DNA of 64,000 nucleotides, from positions 1 to 64,000 of the forward strand of contig REDL01000050.1 of NCBI GenBank assembly GCA_007693505.1, given 5' to 3'. The position numbers and the translations under genes are program-made. This DNA comes from Desulfovibrionales bacterium (lineage in GTDB: Bacteria; Desulfobacterota; Desulfovibrionia; Desulfovibrionales; Desulfonatronaceae). Below the pieces are notes generated by a model, which saw only the letters and a list, made by a program, of their open reading frames with translations, did no database searches and was not told the origin of the DNA. Shown here piece after piece: positions 1 to 8,688 of this stretch. How positions within the stretch are numbered: position 1 is the stretch's first letter; every line of letters begins with the position of its first letter.

Positions 1-45
1 AACACAAAGGCCCGCTTATCCAAAAGATAAGCGGGCCTTTGTGTT
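1..45. terminator. Perfect hairpin, bidirectional terminator
   Basis: Two perfectly complementary 20-base arms (1-20 and 26-45) flank a CAAAA loop. The stem is GC-rich in the centre and its outer ends read AACACAAA and TTTGTGTT. It lies just downstream of the minus-strand gene ending at 70, so it probably ends that transcript. Confidence 0.8.
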
Positions 46-69
46 GAAAATGGACTATATTCAACACAA

Positions 70-621
70 TCAGGATGTGGAGCACTCCTTGCCGCAGCAG
101 CCCTCCAGAAATCCGCTGTACATGTAAAAAACCCGTTGCTCGCGGGCGAGGCGGTTCGGGTCGAGTGTCGGGGTGGGATGGTCCTGGATAAGGTGCTGAA
201 GCTCTTCCCAGCTGGGAATGGACGTAAAGCCGGTTGCGAGCTCCTTGCCGTCCAGGGTGCGCAACAACCGGGCATCCTTGGAGTCCGTGACCACCACCAG
301 AGGAGCCGGACCCTCTGGGAGAAGTCTTCCGGCATAGACCGCTTCGCGGGTATATGTTTCCGGGGTTCCGGAGCAGAACAGCAGCGCCAGGAGTGGGGTA
401 CCGTGCTCGTTGCGTGCCAGAAGGTCAACACAGCGGGAAAACAGTTTGCCGTCGATGTCGTAGGTAATGGGCACCTTTGGGTAGAGATTCCGACGAGGAT
501 AGCCTTTTTCCTCCACCAGCAGCCTGGCCAAGGCTTGGCGCAAATCTTCGTACGTGGTCATTTCCAGGCTCTCACCGGTCAGGTAATCGTTGATGGTCTG
601 ACCTAGACTGACTTCGTGCAT
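70..621 (-). CDS. HsdR-N-like (type I restriction enzyme R N-terminal domain) protein
   Basis: A 183-residue soluble protein. The N-terminal two thirds resemble the small stand-alone 'HsdR_N' endonuclease-fold proteins common in Desulfovibrionales: a YEDLRQALARLLVEEKGYPR helix-turn segment, then a GKLFSRCVDLLA strand and an LLALLFCSGTPET strand. It is far too short for a real HsdR translocase and there are no hsdM or hsdS neighbours, so a restriction role is doubtful. The C-terminus ends in a Cys-rich GCCGKECSTS tail, which may bind metal. The start is supported by an AAGGAAC ribosome site. Function unknown. Confidence 0.6.
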   Translation of the reverse strand: MHEVSLGQTINDYLTGESLEMTTYEDLRQALARLLVEEKGYPRRNLYPKVPITYDIDGKLFSRCVDLLARNEHGTPLLALLFCSGTPETYTREAVYAGRLLPEGPAPLVVVTDSKDARLLRTLDGKELATGFTSIPSWEELQHLIQDHPTPTLDPNRLAREQRVFYMYSGFLEGCCGKECSTS

Positions 622-693
622 AAGAGGTTCCTTGCTGTTGTAAAGATGAATCCTGCGGATCCATATCAGTCTATTTCGTGGACTGCCGCTTGG

Positions 694-1314
694 TCAACCC
701 GGCAACCCTTTATGCTTGTCCACATCCGCCCAGGTAATCATCTTTTCATCCTCCTGGCCGGGACGGCGCAGTTTTGGTGCGTCAATGCCGTGGAACAGGG
801 GCAACCAGGGCTTGAGTTTGCCAAAACAGATCCGCACCAGGATGTACATGGGGATGAATACGGCGGGGTAGCCCACCACATCAGGCAACAAGGGGATGGG
901 GTAGGCCAACTCGAATTCAATGGCGGCAAAGCGGGAATGCATCCATGCCAGGGCAAATGGCACGGGCCAAACTGAAGCCGCTCCCTGGGAAAGTGTGGCG
1001 AAAAAGTATTTGGCCCAGGCTTCGTTGGCCATTTTGTTGCAAGCCCGGTAGCTTTCTTTGTCTTTGTGGATAATGGCTTTCACGGACAGGTTGTGCAGGC
1101 GGATGGATTCCTGTTCCAATTTCTTAAGATGCGCACGGTTCAACCGCCCGACACCAAGAGAGGTCAGTTCACCGATAAGGGTGCACCAGATGGTAAGGAT
1201 GAATGTACCGAAAAAGAACCCACTGGCCGGATTGGGTAGCAGGCGATAGGTGGAGATCAGGAACGCATCCAACCAGTGATGGATGGAGGTGAGGATTTCG
1301 TGAAATTCTTGCAT
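694..1314 (-). CDS. Conserved integral membrane protein, unknown function
   Basis: A 206-residue protein with a hydrophobic segment at about 30-55, a charged helical stretch at about 60-95 (LKKLEQESIRLHN and following), and two or three further hydrophobic segments at about 100-125 and 135-165. The tail is hydrophilic and ends KHKGLPG. The layout of one membrane helix, a basic coiled-coil-like loop and then more helices is reminiscent of the DUF106/EMC3-type fold, but I cannot confirm that. It lies just downstream of the TauE-type exporter on the same strand and may be its partner. No strong ribosome site precedes the start. Confidence 0.55.
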   Translation of the reverse strand: MQEFHEILTSIHHWLDAFLISTYRLLPNPASGFFFGTFILTIWCTLIGELTSLGVGRLNRAHLKKLEQESIRLHNLSVKAIIHKDKESYRACNKMANEAWAKYFFATLSQGAASVWPVPFALAWMHSRFAAIEFELAYPIPLLPDVVGYPAVFIPMYILVRICFGKLKPWLPLFHGIDAPKLRRPGQEDEKMITWADVDKHKGLPG

Positions 1315-1342
1315 AAATATGATCTATCCCAGAAATGGAAGA

Positions 1343-1375
1343 AAAAAAAGCTGACATAAACCGACAGCTTTTTTT
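1343..1375. terminator. A/T-tailed hairpin terminator
   Basis: An AAAAAAAGCTG arm (1343-1353) pairs with CAGCTTTTTTT (1365-1375). The run of A on one side and T on the other makes it usable in both directions. It separates the TauE-type gene from the membrane-protein gene at 694-1314, so the two may not be fully cotranscribed. Confidence 0.6.
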
Positions 1376-1429
1376 GTCAAGTCAGGCGATCCCCGAATTT
1401 GCTGAACCGCTCATCCCCATGCCAATAAA

Positions 1430-1457
1430 GTAGGGGCGGTTCGTGAACCGCCCCTAC
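1430..1457. repeat. Short GC-rich palindrome (REP-like)
   Basis: The 28-base sequence is an almost perfect palindrome with arms GTAGGGGCGGTTC and GAACCGCCCCTAC around a GT loop. It has no T-tract. Palindromes of this kind occur as interspersed intergenic elements in many bacteria; only one copy was noticed here. Confidence 0.55.
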
Positions 1458-1503
1458 ATCAGGTCAACGGAGGATCAGAATTTCGAGAAACCAGCCGATC
1501 CGT

Positions 1504-2688
1504 CTAGGAGAACCAGCCAGCGATGAGGCCTATGAGATCCTGGCCCAGAAATCCACGAGCCATGAAATTCAATCCTACGTAAAAAGCCAAGATGATGAAA
1601 AAGCGTTTCAGCCATTTGTCCGGAATGTACTGGGACGTATGCGGACCAACCATGGAGCCGACCACAATACCCACCAACTGGATGCCGATAAGCGGCCAGT
1701 GCACCAAAACACCCTGCTGCAGGTAGCTTAAGATACTGGTGATCATTCCGATGATGACGGCCAGTGCGGATGTTCCGGCGGAAAGGTACATGGGCAGGCC
1801 AGTGACGCTGGTCAGGAAGGGCACGAGCATGAAGCCGCCGCCCACGCCCAGAAAGGCCGCGATGGCAGCAATGACGAAGCCGCCAAGAATCGGGTACAAG
1901 GGATTGAAGGAGAATTCAACGCCATAAAAGGTAAAGGCGATACGTTTTGCGGAAAAAGAAGTCATCTTTACGCCCAACTCACTGGTGTCCACCTTCTCCC
2001 CTGAACGCTTCCGTTTCATGGTGGACTCAAAGGCCTCGGCGGCCTGCTTCGCTTTTTTCTTGCTGGCCTGCCCTCTGGGCGTTGTTTCATAGAGCATGTA
2101 GCAGCCAAGGAACAAGACGAAAATTCCGAAAAAGCCGACATACTCTCGGAAGGATATCCTTCCGGCTGTCAGCCAGGGAATGATGTAACTGCCGGCAATG
2201 GAGCCAATGGACAGGGCAACGGCTACGGGAAGGACCAAACGCCCGAGTTTGTAGTAGTTGATGGAGGCAATCAAGGCGCTGGTTCCGACCATGAACTGGT
2301 TGGAAACGCGAATGGAGTCCGTGACGGCTCTGTTTATCGTTGGTGATGTTTGCCGGAAGTCTTGGGCGAAGTTGCCCAGACCGTAAATGGTGATGTGTCC
2401 GATACCGGCCATAATCCCACCGAAGGCACCGACGGTGGAGAAGATCCAGCCCACCCACACGGCCCAGAAAAAGGCCAGAATCAGGTTGATCTGCGGACCG
2501 CCCGGTATACCAAGATAGCCGAGGGGTGCGGTGGGATCGATTTGACCCGGCTCCGTGCCTTGGGGTGCGGCTTGGATGGCTTCCTGAAGATTCCCCACCT
2601 GGGCCCAGCCTGAGTCGGCCACCATGGAAATGGCGCCGAGAGCGAGAATCAGCGCAAGTACCAGAACCATTTTTTTATGCATACCCAT
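1504..2688 (-). CDS. TauE/SafE-family transporter (sulfite/organosulfonate exporter type)
   Basis: A 394-residue polytopic membrane protein. An N-terminal signal-like segment (1-29) is followed by a Pro/Gly-rich exported stretch and about eight hydrophobic helices. The two halves carry the family's Gly-rich repeats (VGAFGGIMAGIGHITIYGLG near 85-105 and FLGVGGGFMLVPFLTSVTGLP near 280-300). A Lys-rich cytoplasmic loop lies at about 205-245. Family members export sulfite, sulfoacetate or other anions across the inner membrane. In sulfate reducers such genes often sit near sulfur metabolism loci, but the substrate cannot be read from sequence. It is the last large gene of the leftward run after the ferredoxin gene at 2788. 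Confidence 0.8.
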   Translation of the reverse strand: MGMHKKMVLVLALILALGAISMVADSGWAQVGNLQEAIQAAPQGTEPGQIDPTAPLGYLGIPGGPQINLILAFFWAVWVGWIFSTVGAFGGIMAGIGHITIYGLGNFAQDFRQTSPTINRAVTDSIRVSNQFMVGTSALIASINYYKLGRLVLPVAVALSIGSIAGSYIIPWLTAGRISFREYVGFFGIFVLFLGCYMLYETTPRGQASKKKAKQAAEAFESTMKRKRSGEKVDTSELGVKMTSFSAKRIAFTFYGVEFSFNPLYPILGGFVIAAIAAFLGVGGGFMLVPFLTSVTGLPMYLSAGTSALAVIIGMITSILSYLQQGVLVHWPLIGIQLVGIVVGSMVGPHTSQYIPDKWLKRFFIILAFYVGLNFMARGFLGQDLIGLIAGWFS

Positions 2689-2787
2689 TTCTCCGTGCGT
2701 TAAATTGTTAAATCGTCCTTGCCATGGAGGGAAAACGAGCCCGCTTCCGGCAAGTATGCAGGTCGGGATAAAACGGAATCTGTCACG

Positions 2788-3303
2788 CTATGCCCGTTCC
2801 GCACCGGAAAGCAGCACTTGAGCCGCATAGTCTTCACGGGTCTGGTTGGACGCCACATTGGGGTTGACAAAGGACAAGGCATGTGTGGTGCATGCCGTGA
2901 CGCAAGCCGGTTTTTTGCCCTGGTCCACCCGGTCCCGGCAGTAATCGCATTTGATGGCCCGGCCGTTGACCATGTCCCACTGCGGAATCTTCCATGGACA
3001 GCCAACGATACAGGCTTTGCAGCCAACGCAAAGTTCCGCCTTGACAAAGACGATCCCATCTTCCTCACGTTTGGTCATGGCCCCGGTGGGACACGCTGAG
3101 ACGCACCAGGGCTGTTCACAGTGAAAGCAGGGCATGAACAGGTACAGATATTTCGCCCGGTCGTTCTTGTTGATTGGGCCAAGCGTTACGTGCTGACCCA
3201 GCTTCGCGCCGGTGGGAACGTTGTTCGTGGCCTTGCAGTGGACCTCACAGGCCTTGCAGCCGATGCATCTGTCCTGGTCGATCTTGATGAAGTAGTTGCT
3301 CAT
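2788..3303 (-). CDS. Four-cluster [4Fe-4S] ferredoxin subunit (DmsB/HybA/PsrB type)
   Basis: A 171-residue protein with four Cys clusters in the order typical of molybdoenzyme electron-transfer subunits: CIGCKACEVHC near 13-23, CFHCEQPWCVSACP near 58-71, CVGCKACIVGCP near 91-102 and CDYCRDRV...CVTAC near 116-135. There is no signal peptide, so it should be cytoplasmic unless carried by a Tat partner. The start has a clear AAGGAG site. It directly follows nuoN (72 bp gap) and is probably cotranscribed with complex I. The only non-Tat molybdoenzyme in the window is divergent from the head of the same operon (15574), so the two may form one enzyme. That pairing is inference. Confidence 0.8.
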   Translation of the reverse strand: MSNYFIKIDQDRCIGCKACEVHCKATNNVPTGAKLGQHVTLGPINKNDRAKYLYLFMPCFHCEQPWCVSACPTGAMTKREEDGIVFVKAELCVGCKACIVGCPWKIPQWDMVNGRAIKCDYCRDRVDQGKKPACVTACTTHALSFVNPNVASNQTREDYAAQVLLSGAERA

Positions 3304-3374
3304 GGGTCATGCTCCTTGTTGGTTCAAAGCGAGTCGTCTTTTGTCGGAATACCGTGTTTGCTGGCGCGTGTCGC

Positions 3375-4790
3375 CTAAAGCAGCAATGCGCCACTGGCCT
3401 GTAAGAGCAAATCGAACAGTCCCTGCGGCATTAATCCCAGGTACAGCACTCCCAGGGCCAAAGCCAAAGCCACGGAGGCACCGATGACCGTGGATGGTAC
3501 AACGGAAGGTGTGGCCTGGTCCATGGTGTAGGCATGGCGGACCATGTTCAGGTAGTAAAAAATGGCAATGGCGGTATTGATCGCGGCGATGATCACGAGC
3601 AAATAAAAGCCTTCGCCCCAGGCGGCGTTGAGCAGGAAGAGTTTGCCGGTGAATCCTCCCGTGGGCGGTAGGCCGACAAGGCCGAAGGCGGCCACGGCCA
3701 GAACAAAGGCCAGAAGCGGTGTGGAATGGTGCATGCCCTTCAGGTCGTGAAGCTGAATGTCGCGTCCGTCATCGGCCAGCCGGGTGATCACCCAGAATAT
3801 GGTCAGGTTCATGACCACATAGACCAGGGCGTAGTAGGACGCTGCAGCAAGACCGTAAGCCCCTCCGGCCACGAGGCCCATGACCACGAATCCGGCGTGG
3901 GCAACGCTGGAGTAGGCCAGGAGACGCTTTAGGTCGGTTTGCCGCAAGGCCAGGATGTTACCCAGGGTCATGGACAGGGTGGCGAAAACGGCGAGCACGA
4001 TTTTCACCTCCACTCCGGGGTCAAGCCCCATCAGCCTTACGAGGACAACAATGGCTCCAACCTTGGGCAGGGTCGCGGCAAACGCCGCGGTTTCGTTACT
4101 GGCTCCCTGGTAGACGTCGGGCGCCCAGAAGTGGAATGGGAATAACGCCAATTTATAGAGAAAGGCCAGGGCAAACAGGCCCAGACCGATCAGGGCCATG
4201 GGCTGCTCGGCAAATGACCAATTCATGGTCGCCAACTCATGGATGTACGTCGTATGCTGTCCGGCAATGATGTAGGATACTCCGAACAAACCGATGGCCG
4301 TGGCCACGGCTCCGAACAGGGCGTATTTGATGGCCCCTTCCACGGCCCGGGGATTTTCGTTGCGCAGCGGGAGGAGAATATACAGGCTGTAGGAAGCCAG
4401 TTCCAGAGAGATGTAGATGGTGAACAGTTCCACGGTGCTGGACAGAAGCATCAGGCCAAACGCACTCATGAACATGAAGAAGAAATAGTCCGCCCGGGGT
4501 GTCTTGCCCAGGGTGGTGTTGCGCAGTGCGTTGAGCACGCAGATGGCCAAGCCAAGGGCAATGACCAGCTTGAAAAACTGCGACAGACCATCAATCTGAT
4601 AGGAATCGTAGAACATCATGCCGGATTGGCTCATGGACAGGGCGGCGACGACAACCCCGCCTAGGGCGGCGTAGGCCAGCCAGTCGGTTCTATCCTTGAT
4701 GCTGTCCGTGACGGTCTGCACGAACAGGGCGACCAAGAGCAGAGCCATGTACAGCTCCGGGATGATCAGGGAGGGAGTGAAGTTCAGCAA
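3375..4790 (-). CDS. nuoN: NADH-quinone oxidoreductase subunit N (complex I antiporter-like)
   Basis: A proton-translocating membrane subunit of 471 residues. The start is a TTG at 4790 preceded by an AAGAGGAG site with correct spacing; upstream in-frame sequence lies inside nuoM and is not N-like. The usual key charges are present: the TM5 Glu (SLELASYSLYIL), the TM7 Lys in YKLALFPFHFWAPDVYQG, and KRLLAYSSVAHAGF further on. It is the last nuo gene of the operon. It would form one of four channel-like units of this complex. Confidence 0.92.
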   Translation of the reverse strand: MLNFTPSLIIPELYMALLLVALFVQTVTDSIKDRTDWLAYAALGGVVVAALSMSQSGMMFYDSYQIDGLSQFFKLVIALGLAICVLNALRNTTLGKTPRADYFFFMFMSAFGLMLLSSTVELFTIYISLELASYSLYILLPLRNENPRAVEGAIKYALFGAVATAIGLFGVSYIIAGQHTTYIHELATMNWSFAEQPMALIGLGLFALAFLYKLALFPFHFWAPDVYQGASNETAAFAATLPKVGAIVVLVRLMGLDPGVEVKIVLAVFATLSMTLGNILALRQTDLKRLLAYSSVAHAGFVVMGLVAGGAYGLAAASYYALVYVVMNLTIFWVITRLADDGRDIQLHDLKGMHHSTPLLAFVLAVAAFGLVGLPPTGGFTGKLFLLNAAWGEGFYLLVIIAAINTAIAIFYYLNMVRHAYTMDQATPSVVPSTVIGASVALALALGVLYLGLMPQGLFDLLLQASGALLL

Positions 4791-4845
4791 GGTAAGTCTC
4801 CTCTTGCGTATCCGAAATCCAGCGTTAGGGGTTGCGCTGGGAGGT

Positions 4846-6465
4846 TCAGTTCGTCCTTGGGGTAACGGCGTGGTCAACGACAAGGGTTGCCGTGCGGGGC
4901 AGTAGAGCCGCGTTGGGCGAGTCCTTGGCCAGTGGATCAATCAGGGCCGGGGGCGGCTGCCGCCATGTGCGCAAGATATCCTCAGAGGCGTTGTCGGAAA
5001 CCTGACGGTGTTGTTCAAAATTATGCAACAGGTTCTCGATGGATGGTCCCATAATATTCAGAGCCCGTCCCGGGGCCAAGCCAAGGTAGAAGACAAAGGC
5101 CAACAGGGGCAGAAGATAGGCCCATTCCCGGGCGTTGATGTCCTGCCACCCGGCGCCCTTGCTGGGCGTTCCCCAGCCCACGGCCAGGAGCAGGCGCATC
5201 AGGTACGCCAATCCCAGAAGCAAGCCAATGATGAACAGCACACCCAGGAAATAGCTGGCCTCGAACACCCCGATGAGCACCAGCAGCTTGCTGAAAAAGC
5301 CGTTGGTGCCCGGGAACCCGAAGGCGGCAAGGGAAAACAGAAGCAAAAAGCCCATGTAGATCGGCAGATGCCTGCTCAATCCGAGATTGTCCTCGATTTC
5401 GCGGCTGTGGCTGCGCTCGTACAACAGGCCGACCAGCATAAACATCGCCCCGGTGATGATCCCGTGGTTGACCATATGCATGATCGCGCCCTCGATGCCC
5501 TGGAAGGTGAAAACAAAGATGCCCAGGGTGACGAACCCCATGTGGGCCACCGAGGAGTAGGCGATGAGCTTTTTCATATCCTGCTGGCCGATGGCGACAA
5601 ACGAGCCATAAATAATGGAGATGACCGCCAGGACAATCATCAGCGGCGCGAAAAACTCACTGGCTGCCGGAGTAATGGGGATGCAAAACCGAAGGAAGCC
5701 GTAGGTGCCCATCTTCAATAGAATGGAGGCCAGAAGCACGGAACCGGCTGTTGGGGCTTCCACGTGGGCCGCCGGAAGCCAGGTATGGAACGGGAACATG
5801 GGCACCTTGACGGCAAAAGCCAGGGCCATGGCCAGGAAGGTCAGCTGCTGGAAGGGCAGTCCGAAGTTCTGGCTCATCAGGTCCGGAATGGAGAAGGTCC
5901 CGCCCGCGATGAAAAAGGCAACAATGGCCACCAGCAGCAGGGTGCTGCCGGCCAGGGTGTACAGAAAGAATTTGATGGAAGCGTACCGGCGTCTGGCCCC
6001 GCCCCATACCGCGATAAGCAGGAACATGGGCACCAGCATGGCTTCCCAGAAGATGTAGAACAGGACGAAATCCAGGGCGCAGAATACCCCGACGCAGGCC
6101 GTGGTCATGAGTAGCAGGCAAATGTGGAATTCTTTGACCCGTCGACCGATATAGCTCCAGGAACAGAGCACGCACAGGGGCAAGAGCAGCACCGTGAGGA
6201 CGATCATCAGCACGCTGATGCCGTCGATGCCCAGATAATACTGGATGTTCCAGGCCGCGATCCAGACATGGCGCTCGACGAATTGGAAGTCAGCCGTGGA
6301 AAGATCGAACCCCAACAGCGGCAGCAACAGCAAACATTCGACGACTCCCGCAGCCAGAGTGACCATGCGGATGGTCTCGTCCTTGCGGACAAAGACCAGA
6401 GCGATGGCCGCGAGAAGGGGAAAAAAGATCAAGGCGCTGAGGACGGGAAAATCTGCTTGAAGCAT
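4846..6465 (-). CDS. nuoM: NADH-quinone oxidoreductase subunit M (complex I antiporter-like)
   Basis: A 539-residue polytopic protein of the MrpD/NuoM family. The TM5 Glu is in place (YIFWEAMLVPMFLL), as are the TM7 Lys (VKVPMFPFHTWLPAAHVEAPT) and the KKLIAYSSVAHMGF helix. The C-terminus carries an extra soluble tail of about 60 residues beyond the last helix. It lies between nuoL and nuoN; its stop is 55 bp from the nuoN TTG start. It is one of two M-type subunits in the cluster. Confidence 0.93.
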   Translation of the reverse strand: MLQADFPVLSALIFFPLLAAIALVFVRKDETIRMVTLAAGVVECLLLLPLLGFDLSTADFQFVERHVWIAAWNIQYYLGIDGISVLMIVLTVLLLPLCVLCSWSYIGRRVKEFHICLLLMTTACVGVFCALDFVLFYIFWEAMLVPMFLLIAVWGGARRRYASIKFFLYTLAGSTLLLVAIVAFFIAGGTFSIPDLMSQNFGLPFQQLTFLAMALAFAVKVPMFPFHTWLPAAHVEAPTAGSVLLASILLKMGTYGFLRFCIPITPAASEFFAPLMIVLAVISIIYGSFVAIGQQDMKKLIAYSSVAHMGFVTLGIFVFTFQGIEGAIMHMVNHGIITGAMFMLVGLLYERSHSREIEDNLGLSRHLPIYMGFLLLFSLAAFGFPGTNGFFSKLLVLIGVFEASYFLGVLFIIGLLLGLAYLMRLLLAVGWGTPSKGAGWQDINAREWAYLLPLLAFVFYLGLAPGRALNIMGPSIENLLHNFEQHRQVSDNASEDILRTWRQPPPALIDPLAKDSPNAALLPRTATLVVDHAVTPRTN

Positions 6466-6529
6466 GTTCAGCTACTCCGAAAACAGTGGATGTTCGTGTT
6501 GCATGTTCGTTCTCCAGCGAAAAGGCAAA

Positions 6530-8632
6530 TCAGCGGATCATCAGCCAGGTCACCCCGCCAACAAGCATGGCGACAACCACGGCCACGGCCAGATAATCCT
6601 GGATCTTTCCGGAGAGCATTTGGGAGAGCGCCGATCCGGTATTCTGGAAATTGGTGGCGGTGCCATCGACCACACCATCGATGGCCTTTTGGTCGAACCA
6701 GTTGGAGAGGGCGGCCACGGAGAAGACACCGGCAGGGATCTTCTTGTTGATCGCGCCATCCACAGCCACTTCAATCTTGTCCGCCACGGCCCTGGCCGCC
6801 TGCATCACTCCGCGCACGAAAATCCAGTTGAACAGGGCATTGATGTACCACCTGTTCCACAGGAAGGTGTGCACGGCCCGGATGAAGGCGTACCTCTCAT
6901 ACACCGCGTTCACGTCCCATGTCCTGGAAAAATAGAACAGATAGGCCGGGATCACGCCGATGAGCACGCTACCGATGGACAGGGCCACGACCAGGGAGGT
7001 GGAAAACACCGGAGTGAATGTTTTGGTGGCCATGCCCAGATCAGTGACAAGCTGGGTGTTGAACAGCGAATACAGGGCATGCTCGGCCTTGGGGCCCAGC
7101 AAACCGAAGGTCACGATACCCACTGCCAGGATGCCGCAGGCAAAGGTCTGCGGTAAATAACCTTCGCCGACATGGTGATGGGGCTTGTCGGTCTCCTTGC
7201 GCAGATGGTCCGAAGCCTGGCCGTGGAAGATCATTCCGAAGTAACGGGTGGAATAGAAGGCCGTGAAGACCACGGTGACGATGACCACCGTGAACAGGAG
7301 GTAGTGCTGGGACTCCAGGGTGGCCACCAATACGGCTTCCTTGCTCCAGAAGCCGGGAAGCGGGGGCACGCCGATCAGGGAAAGGGTGGCCAGCCCCATG
7401 AACAGCCAGGTGAAGGGCAGGAATTTGCGTAAGGCGCCCATCTCATGGATGTAGATGGAGTGCACGGCATGGATGACTGTTCCGGCGCACAAAAAGAGAC
7501 AGGCCTTGAACATGGCATGGCTGACCAGATGGAACGTTCCAGCCATATAGCCCTTCACCAGCAGTTCCTGGCTGAAGCCGGCAACGCCCATGGCCAGCAT
7601 CATGAAACCGATCTGGCTGACCGTGGAGTAGGCCAGGACCTTTTTCAACTCCAGGGCCACCAGACCCTGGCTGGCGGCCAGAAAGGCGGTGATCGCGCCG
7701 ATCCAGGCCACGATCAGGAAGAAGTACATGGCTTCCTCCACACCAGCGGTCCAGTAGCCGTAATAGAAGATCGGGATGAACCGGGCGATGAGAAAAACAC
7801 CGCTTTTGACCATGGTCGCGGCGTGAATCAGGGCCGATACCGGGCCGGGACCGGACATGGCTTCGGGCAGCCATTCGTGCAGGGGAAACTGGGCGGACTT
7901 GCCCACTGGGCCGGCGATGAGCAGGATGCTGACCAGGACGATCAACCACGGAGTCTCAGCCATCAGGGGGAACCACTGCGGCGCAGTCTGGTAAAGTTCC
8001 AGAATGTTGAACGTCCGGGAGTAGAAATAGACGATCAGGATGCCGCCGAGCATGAGCATGTCGCCGACGCTGGTGACGATGAAGGCCTTGACCCCGCAGG
8101 CCGAGGGCTTGTCGTAGGCATTGGGCTCCGGACCGCCGATCCAGTATTTGCGCTCATCGCGATAGTAGAAGCCGATCAGGCCGTAGCTGCACAAGCCCAC
8201 CAGTTTCCAACCGATGAAGAGAATGATCAGATTATCGGCCAGGACCAGAAGCAGCATGCTGCCGATGAAGGCGTTCATAAGCATCCAGAAACGCATGATG
8301 GCCGGATCGCCTTTCATGTACCCGATGCAGTAGACCATGATGAAAAAACTGATCACCGCAACCACGTTGGCGACGATAATGCTCAGCGGGTCCAGCAGCA
8401 CGCCGAAGGTGACGGTGATCGGGGTGCTCAGCCAGAGTATCTTGGACTCCAGAGGCAGGACGTCGGCGGTAAAGAGCAGAGGCAGCATCATCACCGCGGA
8501 AAGGGCCGTGAGAAAGGAGAAGAATACGGCCCCGTACGTCATGACCGTGGTGCCGACGCGGGCCAGGAGTGGGGTGGCCAGCACGCCCAGGAGCGGGAGC
8601 GTCAGGCAGAGCCAGGCAAGTTGGATGTCCAT
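6530..8632 (-). CDS. nuoL: NADH-quinone oxidoreductase subunit L, with TM5 Glu replaced by Lys
   Basis: A 700-residue distal antiporter-like subunit of complex I. Landmarks are GKSAQFPLHEWLPEAMSGP (TM7 Lys), SALIHAATMV, and PLPGFWSKEAVL. The C-terminus has the long lateral helix and a final membrane anchor. Two oddities stand out. First, the normally conserved TM5 Glu of the W-E-x-VG motif is Lys143 here (FIGWKLVGLCSY; codon AAA at 8204-8206). Second, the C-terminal lateral-helix region appears about 27 residues longer than my recollection of the E. coli protein (about 613 residues in total). The other three antiporter-like subunits of this cluster keep the TM5 Glu. Confidence 0.93.
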   Translation of the reverse strand: MDIQLAWLCLTLPLLGVLATPLLARVGTTVMTYGAVFFSFLTALSAVMMLPLLFTADVLPLESKILWLSTPITVTFGVLLDPLSIIVANVVAVISFFIMVYCIGYMKGDPAIMRFWMLMNAFIGSMLLLVLADNLIILFIGWKLVGLCSYGLIGFYYRDERKYWIGGPEPNAYDKPSACGVKAFIVTSVGDMLMLGGILIVYFYSRTFNILELYQTAPQWFPLMAETPWLIVLVSILLIAGPVGKSAQFPLHEWLPEAMSGPGPVSALIHAATMVKSGVFLIARFIPIFYYGYWTAGVEEAMYFFLIVAWIGAITAFLAASQGLVALELKKVLAYSTVSQIGFMMLAMGVAGFSQELLVKGYMAGTFHLVSHAMFKACLFLCAGTVIHAVHSIYIHEMGALRKFLPFTWLFMGLATLSLIGVPPLPGFWSKEAVLVATLESQHYLLFTVVIVTVVFTAFYSTRYFGMIFHGQASDHLRKETDKPHHHVGEGYLPQTFACGILAVGIVTFGLLGPKAEHALYSLFNTQLVTDLGMATKTFTPVFSTSLVVALSIGSVLIGVIPAYLFYFSRTWDVNAVYERYAFIRAVHTFLWNRWYINALFNWIFVRGVMQAARAVADKIEVAVDGAINKKIPAGVFSVAALSNWFDQKAIDGVVDGTATNFQNTGSALSQMLSGKIQDYLAVAVVVAMLVGGVTWLMIR

Positions 8633-8688
8633 CTCAAGTCCATTCTTGGTTTAGTGTGAGCGGTGTTTCCCGTGAATGCGCGAAGGCG

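Noticed and set aside
7445-8659. Long plus-strand open frames opposite nuoL and nuoM (for example 404 codons at 7445-8659)
   Set aside because: They are His/Gln/Gly-rich shadows of GC-rich membrane-protein genes, with no family match; the minus-strand genes are certain.
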